From Chloroflexota bacterium (GTDB taxonomy: Bacteria > Vulcanimicrobiota > JAMCWD01), in the NCBI GenBank assembly GCA_023475345.1, contig JAMCWD010000004.1:1-64000 (forward strand): DNA of 64,000 nt, given 5' to 3'. The position numbers were made by a program, and so were the translations under genes. Each line of letters opens with the position of its first letter. Positions within the stretch are counted from its first letter, which is position 1. The notes below the pieces were generated by a model that made no database searches, had not been told where the DNA came from, and saw only the letters and a program-made list of their open reading frames with translations. Shown here in pieces: positions 54,209 through 61,452 of this stretch.

Positions 54209-54883
54209 CTAGTTTCTCGTTTCCAGATGCGAGGGCCCGATGTTCTTCCTCTCAAGATCCATGCTGTGAGGAAAGAAAAGATACCAGATGAGCTTGCTGT
54301 ATTCGCTGTAAACGGCCTTGATCCCGCGCTTGTGGTGCCAGCAGTCTTCTATTTTGAACCATGAATCGCGTACGGGGAAGGAGATGACATCCATCCCGCT
54401 CTCTTTCGCCAATTTTTTAAAAATGATCGACGCCCTCCTCGAATGGTATGGGGAGGTAACGAGTATAAAATCTTTTATCCCGTGACCTTTCATTATTTCA
54501 AGCGAAAAAATGGCGTCCTCGCCCGTATCCTGGGAACGGTCTTCCTCAAAGATAACTCCCGGCGGCACGCCTAGCTTCACGGCCTGCTGTTTCATCAGGG
54601 AAGAAAGCGGTATCCCGGCTTCTCCCAGGCCGCCCGACATGAGCATCTTAGGCGCCCACCCTTCTTTAAACAGCCTGACCCCTTCGACGACCCTCTCGCC
54701 TCTTTCTCCCGCCAGTACGACAATACAACCGGATTTTTCGAGAGGCTCCCTCAATACAAGGAAGGATGCGGCTCCGTTCAGGATCGGTTTTCTGAAGATG
54801 AAGAATATGAGTATAACGGCCAGGATAATCAGAATTAATATGATAAGCCATTTCAGGCAGCCCGATGTTTTTTTACCTGTCAT
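54209..54883 (-). CDS. YdcF/SanA-like DUF218 protein
   Basis: The 224-residue protein starts at the ATG at 54883 (GGGGTG upstream), has an N-terminal membrane helix (about 8-35) and the DUF218 pattern CIVVLAGERGERVVEGVRLF, LMSGGLGE, SQDTGEDA and TSPYHSRRA. ElyC/SanA/YdcF members act in envelope homeostasis. It converges with the transglutaminase-like gene, and a terminator separates it from the ABC operon. Confidence 0.82.
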   Translation of the reverse strand: MTGKKTSGCLKWLIILILIILAVILIFFIFRKPILNGAASFLVLREPLEKSGCIVVLAGERGERVVEGVRLFKEGWAPKMLMSGGLGEAGIPLSSLMKQQAVKLGVPPGVIFEEDRSQDTGEDAIFSLEIMKGHGIKDFILVTSPYHSRRASIIFKKLAKESGMDVISFPVRDSWFKIEDCWHHKRGIKAVYSEYSKLIWYLFFPHSMDLERKNIGPSHLETRN

Positions 54884-54896
54884 AATCACCCCGTGC

Positions 54897-54924
54897 AAAA
54901 GGGCTGAAGATTCAGCCCTTTTTT
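54897..54924 (-). terminator. Terminator after the Gld-like operon
   Basis: GGGCTGA and TCAGCCC (54901-54917) form a tight stem with short A and T runs on either side. On the minus strand it ends transcription from the DUF4340 gene before the YdcF start. Confidence 0.7.
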
Positions 54925-54951
54925 AATAGAGATTTTCGTATCGGCCTTAAC

Positions 54952-56325
54952 TTATTTTTTCTTGTTCGGAGCCGGTTCAGGCTTCAGGAAATTGATTTCG
55001 CCCGCCGCGTCGTAGATGTCTTTCTCGTCAATAAGGCAAACGTCGTCGCGGCCTTTGACTTTGGCATAGAAGCCCTTCCCTTCGGGCGCCCTGAAGCCGA
55101 CGGCCGCCTCTTCCAGGACATTTCCTTTTTTATCCTTGAAAACAAGCCTGTATTTGCCGGGAATAAGACCCATCTCTTCAAGTTTTTTGGAGTCTGTTAC
55201 CTTCCCCAGGTCTTCGGCGTATTTCATCCGGCTCCACCTTCCCAGGATATTATCCACCGCATAAGCTTTGTCAGGGGGAGAATCTTTGGGGACGGTTACA
55301 TTCCATGTGGATTTATCTTTTTTCTTTATCCTTACGGCGCTTAATTCGGCGTCCGGTATGGAGATCTCGATTTGATCGACATTGTTCTGGTCGTATGTAA
55401 AGACATGTTTGTCGATGAAATCATCCTCGCCTGAGAATAATTTATCCCCCTTGTCGCGGGGGATGAGGAACTTTTCGTCCAGGGTTTTGCGCCAACCTAT
55501 GTAATTTGCGCCGTCTTTGGAAAGCTTGATGATTCTTAAAACTTCAGGCTCTGCTTTGCCTTCCTCCCATACCGTAACTTCGAGCATATACTTATCGCCG
55601 GCTGATGCGGACGGGAGGAAATCTTTCAGCACGGGGTTATGCAGGTTCCATAAGTAATCGCCGACCACCTGGGGGTCGGCGTTTCTCATGAAAGGTTTCA
55701 GGATCTCCCACTTTTTGCCGGTTTTCTTTAACTCGATCTCTTTCCCCGGGTATTTGATCGCGATCTGTGCCGCTTTTGCGGTATCCATGTTTAAAAGCGA
55801 TGTCAGCCTGAACGCGTCTGGAGCCTTGTCCAGGTAGTAGCCGATATAATCGGGCGACAGGACCACCTGCCTGCTTCCGGAGCGCTGAGCGTAATAGTTT
55901 TTATCGGTCGGCGTCCTGTCTCCGAAGGATACGGAATAATGGCTCCCCGGAGAAGATACGATAAGCTCACTCTGGGGTTTCTCAAGACCGAAATCCGAAA
56001 GATTTCCGGTTTCTTCCTCAATGACTTCCTTTTGTGAAAGCCCGGTGATCTGGTCCAGGAAACCGTCAACTTCATCTTCCGAAGGGATGTACCGTCCGGG
56101 TTCCAGCATGAGCCAGGAATTGTCTTTTTGTTTTTCAAAAACTATGTTGTAGCCCTGTTTTATCAACTTTACCGACGTGATTTCATCCTTTTTCAGGGGG
56201 AAGAAAAGCTGGGTTTTTTCTTTTGCCTTTTCCTTTCTTTCCTGATAGACTTTATCATAAGCATAGAAAAAACCGCCCAGCAAAACAAAGATAATCAGGA
56301 TAATAAGGGTCCTCCTGTGGATCAT
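54952..56325 (-). CDS. DUF4340 protein
   Basis: From the ATG at 56325 (AGGAGGAG site) the 457-residue protein has an N-terminal membrane helix (about 5-25) and a large extracytoplasmic part with DUF4340 segments (NSWLMLEPGRYIPSEDEVD, YYAQRSGSRQVVLSPDYIG). An in-frame upstream extension is rejected, as it overlaps the preceding gene. DUF4340 proteins are regularly encoded with GldF/GldG-type ABC genes. Confidence 0.85.
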   Translation of the reverse strand: MIHRRTLIILIIFVLLGGFFYAYDKVYQERKEKAKEKTQLFFPLKKDEITSVKLIKQGYNIVFEKQKDNSWLMLEPGRYIPSEDEVDGFLDQITGLSQKEVIEEETGNLSDFGLEKPQSELIVSSPGSHYSVSFGDRTPTDKNYYAQRSGSRQVVLSPDYIGYYLDKAPDAFRLTSLLNMDTAKAAQIAIKYPGKEIELKKTGKKWEILKPFMRNADPQVVGDYLWNLHNPVLKDFLPSASAGDKYMLEVTVWEEGKAEPEVLRIIKLSKDGANYIGWRKTLDEKFLIPRDKGDKLFSGEDDFIDKHVFTYDQNNVDQIEISIPDAELSAVRIKKKDKSTWNVTVPKDSPPDKAYAVDNILGRWSRMKYAEDLGKVTDSKKLEEMGLIPGKYRLVFKDKKGNVLEEAAVGFRAPEGKGFYAKVKGRDDVCLIDEKDIYDAAGEINFLKPEPAPNKKK

Positions 56326-56327
56326 CC

Positions 56328-57668
56328 CTATCTCCTCCTGATAAAGATTATTATGGCTATTATTGTCAGAAGCAGAGGCAGGAATACCAGCCCGAAGAAG
56401 AAGACGCCGTACTTTTGTTTTGTATTGAAGAAAACAGGCGTATTTTCCTCGGCCTTGGGCCTTATGGATATGAGATCTTCCTGCTGTGTAAGCCAGCCCA
56501 TACAATTAAGGAAGAAGTCCCGGTTGCCCGAAAGCCCGATAGAACCGTTGGCTATGAAATCGGTGCTCCCCAAGACCACGATCCGGGCTTCTTTTTTGCC
56601 GTCGGCTACCTGGTAACTTCCGGCGGCGGCTACTTCGAGCGGGCCGCGCTTATCCTTTCGGGGATCAACCTTTATCTGGCCGTTTATTTCCTTCCGGTTC
56701 TTGTCGATACCCCAGGTGTATTGAGATGTCCTTGCAACCCACTTCACATACGAAGCAGGGGGGCCGCCTCCGGCTTTCATCGAACGGCATATCGGGAAAA
56801 AGCATGCGAGGTTGAAGTCGGCGGTTATGGGGAAGCTCTGGTCGTATTCGGCAACCATCGCTACATAATAGTTTGCTCCCACCATCTGGCTGCTGGGGTC
56901 GATAATAATATCATCATCGACCTGGAAACCGTATGCCGTGAGGAAATCCGTAACCTGTTTCGGCGTATTAATATCTATAAGGAAAACAGCTCTCCCGCCT
57001 GTATTGAAGTAATTTTTTATCCCTTCCAACTCCTCCGGCTGGAATTTTGTTAAAGGCCCTGCGACGACTAAAAGCGAAACCCTCTCGGGAACGCTCTGTC
57101 TGCGCATCAGCAGGAAGTCTTCGACTTCATAATTTTCTTTTTCAAGGGCTTCTTTTAAGGCCGTAAGCCCCTGTTGCCCCGGTATGTTGAGACCTCTTTC
57201 GCCGTGTCCTTTCAGGAAATAAACCAGCCTTTTTTCTTTTCTCGTAGCCTTGATTATCGTGTTTATCAGCTTTTCTTCGGACACCTGCATTAACTTTTCG
57301 CGGTTCTTTCCGCATAAAACGAATACGGTGCCGGGCTGGGAGATTTCGTATTCACGGGCGAGGCGAGGGTCCTTGTTGGGGTCTATGAATTCATATTTAA
57401 TCATGGGCGAATAGTATGCGAACTGCTTGAAGATGTCCTCCGCAGACCTTTCCGTCCCCTTGATATAGAACGCCTTTATCAGCAGTTCGTCTTTTAAATT
57501 CTTAAGTATTTTAACCGATTGGGGGGCCAGCGTGAAACGCTTGTTTGCCGTTAAATCCCACTGGTGGTGATATTTCGTGCCCAGGATGCCCAGGATTACG
57601 GCTATCCCGAGGACCAGGACCAGAGATATTGCAGTGTTTATGTTATAGTGAAGAGATCTTTTTTTCAT
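56328..57668 (-). CDS. GldG-like ABC auxiliary protein
   Basis: The 446-residue protein has an N-terminal helix, a long extracytoplasmic domain and a C-terminal helix, matching the ABC-type auxiliary family found with GldG (TANKRFTLAPQSVKILKNLK, FLKGHGERGLN, AVFLIDINTP). An AGGAGG site precedes the ATG. It overlaps or abuts both neighbours. Confidence 0.85.
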   Translation of the reverse strand: MKKRSLHYNINTAISLVLVLGIAVILGILGTKYHHQWDLTANKRFTLAPQSVKILKNLKDELLIKAFYIKGTERSAEDIFKQFAYYSPMIKYEFIDPNKDPRLAREYEISQPGTVFVLCGKNREKLMQVSEEKLINTIIKATRKEKRLVYFLKGHGERGLNIPGQQGLTALKEALEKENYEVEDFLLMRRQSVPERVSLLVVAGPLTKFQPEELEGIKNYFNTGGRAVFLIDINTPKQVTDFLTAYGFQVDDDIIIDPSSQMVGANYYVAMVAEYDQSFPITADFNLACFFPICRSMKAGGGPPASYVKWVARTSQYTWGIDKNRKEINGQIKVDPRKDKRGPLEVAAAGSYQVADGKKEARIVVLGSTDFIANGSIGLSGNRDFFLNCMGWLTQQEDLISIRPKAEENTPVFFNTKQKYGVFFFGLVFLPLLLTIIAIIIFIRRR

Positions 57669-57680
57669 ATCGGGCGCCTC

Positions 57681-58445
57681 CTAACCTTTCCACTTTCTGG
57701 ATTCGAGTGTCAGGAAAGTACAGAAAAGGAAGAAACAGGAGACAAGCAGGAAGAACACTACATCGGTCGTATCTATGATGCCTTTTGAGAAGTTCTGCAT
57801 GTGTTCTATGAAGCCCAGGTTGCCCAGGAATTCGAAAACCGTCCCGCTGTACAACTGTTTAAGCCATCCAAGGATCCAGAATATAAGCGAAGCGCCGAAC
57901 GCCGCGAGCACTGAGATAACCATGCTGTCGCTAAGGCTCGACGCCCACAACCCTATCGACAGGAATGCGGCAAGGAGCAGGAATACCCCGACATATCCGC
58001 TTATCACCATCCCCCACTCCATCTTGGGCACAAAAATCGACAGTATTGACGGGTATAGGACACTGAGGCCCACCATTATGCCGCCCACGATGTAAACTGC
58101 AAAGAATTTCCCCAGGACAAGCTGGAAATCGGTGATGGGGTAAGTAAACAGTAGTTCGATGCTGCCGAGCCTTTTTTCTTCGGCTAAGCTCCTCATGGTC
58201 AGTATGGGAATAAGTATCAGGAACAGGAAGGCGAAGTTTTCAAAAAGCGGCCTGAGCACCATTTGTCCTGCGCTTACCTTATCAATGTACATGGGCGAGC
58301 GCAGGGCGTTTATGCTGAGCTTGCTGAAGTAAGACATCAGGTTGATGAAAAGGAACCCGAGAATGAAAAGGAATATCGCCATTAAGACATAAGCGAGCGG
58401 AGAGGAAAAATAACCTCTTAATTCTTTTCTTAAGATTGCAGTCAC
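57681..58445 (-). CDS. ABC-2 type permease, GldF-like
   Basis: The 254-residue protein has six membrane helices and the ABC-2 pattern LRKELRGYFSSPLAYVLMAI and MRSLAEEKRLGSIELLFTYP. It begins at a GTG overlapping the stop of the ATPase gene. Together with the ATPase and GldG-like protein it forms an exporter. Confidence 0.87.
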   Translation of the reverse strand: MTAILRKELRGYFSSPLAYVLMAIFLFILGFLFINLMSYFSKLSINALRSPMYIDKVSAGQMVLRPLFENFAFLFLILIPILTMRSLAEEKRLGSIELLFTYPITDFQLVLGKFFAVYIVGGIMVGLSVLYPSILSIFVPKMEWGMVISGYVGVFLLLAAFLSIGLWASSLSDSMVISVLAAFGASLIFWILGWLKQLYSGTVFEFLGNLGFIEHMQNFSKGIIDTTDVVFFLLVSCFFLFCTFLTLESRKWKG

Positions 58446-59386
58446 TATTCCTCACCTCTTTCTTCGACCAGCTTTATAAATACGTCTTCAAGAGTAACTT
58501 CCTGGGGACGAAGCTCCAGGAGACTCCAGCCTTTCCCCACTATCAGGGGAGCAATTTCTTTTCTCAGGTCAAGGCCTTTCTTTGTTTCTATCCGGTAGGC
58601 CACAAGGCTGCCCGTGACAGGGCTTCTCTGTACCCCGGTTACACCGTCGAGCTTTTCAAGCACGTCGGTAACTTCCTCTTCAGGCCCTTCGACTTCGAGG
58701 AGTACGACATCCATCTGCTTGACCCTGGCAGTCAGGTTTTCAGGGGTATCCACCGCTATTATCCGCCCCTGGTTGATTATGATGACCCTCTGGCAGGTGG
58801 CTTTTGCTTCGGGAAGTATATGGGTGCTGAGGATGACGGTACACTTACCCTGCATTTCTTTAATAAGGTTTCGTATTTCGATAATCTGCTGGGGGTCCAG
58901 CCCCACCGTAGGCTCATCGAGAATCAAGACTTCGGGATTATTAATGATGGCCTGGGCAAGGCCGACGCGCTGGCGGAAGCCCCTGGAAAGCTGGCCGATC
59001 AATTTCTTCTCTACCTTTTTGAGGTTGCAGGCGGAGAGGACCTCTTCTTTTCTTTTCTTCCTATCCCCGTGGGGTATGCCTTTTGCGGCTGCGACGAAAT
59101 CCAGGTATGCCCATACCGGAAAATCGGGATAGAGCGGGAGGTGTTCGGGCAGGTAACCGATCCTTCTGCGCACTTCCATCGATTGGCTGAGGATATCGTA
59201 GCCAGCGACTTTTGCCTCCCCGCTGTTGGGGGGGAAGTATCCTGTGAGGATCCGCATAGTGGTGGTCTTTCCTGCGGCGTTCGGGCCGAGGAACCCCAGG
59301 ATTTCGCCTTTTTCCGCTTCGAATGTTACGTCCTCGACGGCCCTGACCCTGCCGAAATATTTAGTAAGACCCTGTGCCGAGATCAT
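58445..59386 (-). CDS. ABC transporter ATP-binding protein, GldA/NatA-like
   Basis: The 313-residue protein has Walker A GPNAAGKTT, LSRGFRQRVGLAQA as signature, Walker B LILDEPTVGL and a C-terminal extension of about 90 residues. The ATG at 59386 is preceded by GAGGTGA; a GTG three bases upstream is too close to it. It is the first gene of the four-gene operon. Confidence 0.92.
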   Translation of the reverse strand: MISAQGLTKYFGRVRAVEDVTFEAEKGEILGFLGPNAAGKTTTMRILTGYFPPNSGEAKVAGYDILSQSMEVRRRIGYLPEHLPLYPDFPVWAYLDFVAAAKGIPHGDRKKRKEEVLSACNLKKVEKKLIGQLSRGFRQRVGLAQAIINNPEVLILDEPTVGLDPQQIIEIRNLIKEMQGKCTVILSTHILPEAKATCQRVIIINQGRIIAVDTPENLTARVKQMDVVLLEVEGPEEEVTDVLEKLDGVTGVQRSPVTGSLVAYRIETKKGLDLRKEIAPLIVGKGWSLLELRPQEVTLEDVFIKLVEERGEE

Positions 59387-59500
59387 CACATCACCTCTTT
59401 TCTTTTCCGATTATTTTAATAAACCCGATAGGTTTCGGGCGAATAACGGGACAAATATTAATTTTAATTCTTATTCTGCAGCAGGTACGACCTTCCTGCC

Positions 59501-59536
59501 TGAAATAAAAGAGAGCCTGATTAAAGGCTCCCTTTT
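59501..59536 (-). terminator. Terminator after the subtilase gene
   Basis: AAAAGAGAGCC (59507-59517) pairs with GGCTCCCTTTT (59526-59536) with one wobble. On the minus strand it is followed by TTTTATTTC. This separates the subtilase from the ABC operon. Confidence 0.8.
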
Positions 59537-59552
59537 GAAAAAACCGGTTTTA

Positions 59553-60884
59553 TCAGGCAAGCTTCTTTAAAGCTTCCTGTGGGTCTATAAGTCCTGCTCC
59601 CTGAGTATTTTCGTCATAATCCCTGACCTTGTCGGCGGTTTTCATAAGAGCTTCTTTTATCTGTAAGGGCTTAATCCCGGGCTTTGTCTGAACCAGAAGC
59701 GCCGCCACGCCTGCCGTCATCGGGGTGGCCATGGAAGTGCCGGAGTGTGAGATGTAGCCGTCATTGTCCGCATTGGGCGCGGTGATATTCACGCCGGGAG
59801 CTAAGACGTCGGGCTTGACGATGTTGTCGTACTTTGTCGGGCCGCGGCTCGAGAAAGATGCGACACTGTCGTCGTCATGCTTTACAGTTCCCTTGTCATC
59901 GAGGGCGCCGACGGTGATCACGTCGGGAGCATTGCCGGGCGTACCGATAGATCCCTTCGAGGGGCCGGAATTTCCGGCTGCAACCACCGTAACTATGCCC
60001 TTCTTAACGGCGGCTTCGACTGCCTGTACCACCGGGTCGTCTTTATATGATTCCGAAATGCTCCCGCCCAGGGACATGCTGATGACTTTAATATCGTACT
60101 TTTCCTTGTTGTCAACCGCCCACTGGATGCCTTTTATAACGTCAGAAAATGAGCCGGAGCCGTTGCCGTCAAGGACTTTCACTCCCACGAGGCTGGCTTC
60201 CGGGGCTGCACCCGTATATTTTCCGCCGGAGGATTTGCCCGAGCCTGCGGCTATGCCGGAACAATGAGTTCCGTGTCCCTGGTCGTCATAAGCATCTTTT
60301 TTATCGTTTACAAAATCCTTAAACCCTATGATCCTGTCCTTGATGTCGGGATGCTGTGCTATGCCGGTATCGATAACGGCTATCGTTACTCCCTTGCCGG
60401 TTATTCCCTGTTCCCAGAGCTTGTCGAGGGAAAGGGTCTTGGTCGCCGTATCCAGGAGAATGCCCACCTCACCGTTTTTCATGGGCGGCGGCTGGGGAAC
60501 GGAAACTTTGCCGTCAACGTAAACTTTTACGTCTTCTCCCATTTCGCCGATCTTTTTCAGCACGTTTGAATCCGGGTTGACTTCGGCGGATATGCCCTTG
60601 ATAAGCTTGAGGTCGGATTTAAATTCGCTGTCGCTGCTTTTTGAAATAAGCTTTTTGATCCTTTCAAGCTTCGCCTTGTCTTCGGTTGAAACTATAATCC
60701 CAAGTTTGCCCTGATTATTTAAATCGGAATTTTTGAATTTAAGCTTCCCTATGGATACCATATCCTCGGGTTCATTGCTTTTCGTCTCTTTAGCCTTCTG
60801 AGCCCCTACACCGATATGGCTTGCATTCCTGACAAGTTCTGCGTCTCTTTTTCCGATACCGTCTATCGGTCCTATCCTGTCCAT
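59553..60884 (-). CDS. Subtilisin-like serine protease (S8), without recognisable signal peptide
   Basis: The 443-residue protein from the ATG at 60884 (AGGAGG upstream) has the triad D172 (VIDTG), H204 (GHGTH) and S384 (SGTSMA), with N305 (AAGN) as oxyanion residue. The N-terminal region (about 60-127) resembles a degenerate I9-type propeptide. There is no hydrophobic signal; the first 50 residues are polar (MDRIGPIDGIGKRDAE...EDMVSIGK). It may be cytoplasmic or exported by another route. Confidence 0.9.
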   Translation of the reverse strand: MDRIGPIDGIGKRDAELVRNASHIGVGAQKAKETKSNEPEDMVSIGKLKFKNSDLNNQGKLGIIVSTEDKAKLERIKKLISKSSDSEFKSDLKLIKGISAEVNPDSNVLKKIGEMGEDVKVYVDGKVSVPQPPPMKNGEVGILLDTATKTLSLDKLWEQGITGKGVTIAVIDTGIAQHPDIKDRIIGFKDFVNDKKDAYDDQGHGTHCSGIAAGSGKSSGGKYTGAAPEASLVGVKVLDGNGSGSFSDVIKGIQWAVDNKEKYDIKVISMSLGGSISESYKDDPVVQAVEAAVKKGIVTVVAAGNSGPSKGSIGTPGNAPDVITVGALDDKGTVKHDDDSVASFSSRGPTKYDNIVKPDVLAPGVNITAPNADNDGYISHSGTSMATPMTAGVAALLVQTKPGIKPLQIKEALMKTADKVRDYDENTQGAGLIDPQEALKKLA

Positions 60885-61060
60885 AAAGTAAATCCTCCTA
60901 AAATATTTATTGCAACAAATATACAAACTGAGATATATTATAACTTCAATGAGCGCTGCTGTAAAGACAAAGAGAGGCCGAATATATTAACAAATTATTA
61001 AATTTTCTAAAAGATTTAATAATATTCATGCGCCGGAACGGAGATGGATACTGTACCGTG

Positions 61061-61155
61061 GATGCGGGCTTCAGGCTTTAACAATGCCCGATAAACCAGG
61101 GCCTGATTCAGGGGGTGAAAAAGTAATTTTTTATCGGACAGTGCCGGTTTTATTC
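61061..61155 (+). repeat. Interspersed element R1, full copy
   Basis: Blocks GATGCGGGCTTCAGGC, CCCGATAAACC, GGGGGTGAAAAAGT and TTTTTTATCGGACAGTGCCGG occur in the same order as in the minus-strand copy at 19732-19823. It lies in the gap between the subtilase and the PAS gene; the rest of 60885-61224 holds nothing I can identify. Confidence 0.7.
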
Positions 61156-61224
61156 ATATAATTAAAACAACTAAAATACAGGTAATATATGCACTTTGTC
61201 CTGTTAAATGAAACATTTTTCCTA

Positions 61225-61253
61225 TTTACACTTGTCTTTGATTGTTATAAAAT
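61225..61253 (+). promoter_or_regulatory. Promoter of the PAS sensor gene
   Basis: TTTACA (61225-61230) and TAAAAT (61248-61253) are 17 bases apart, each differing from consensus at one position. Transcription would begin near 61260, giving a leader of about 190 bases that includes a small GGGT-CAAT-ACCC hairpin (61262-61273). Confidence 0.6.
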
Positions 61254-61452
61254 GTAAGGTAAGGGTCAATACCCGTAAGTTCAAGTCTAAGTTATAAGGA
61301 TTAAGATTTTTATAACGGTGATAAGGGGGGTAGTGGCGTTATTTGATGTCATTTTTATGAAGCGGGTTTATTAGATTAATTTTAAAATGTTTCAATATGA
61401 GTATATTAGTTTTGTCTGTATTAACTGATTTATTCAACGGGTTTCTGGGGAG

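Noticed and set aside
61262-61310. tRNA-like sequence (GTTCAAGTC) in the PAS-gene leader
   Set aside because: Only a T-loop-like string is present; the acceptor and anticodon arms do not form.
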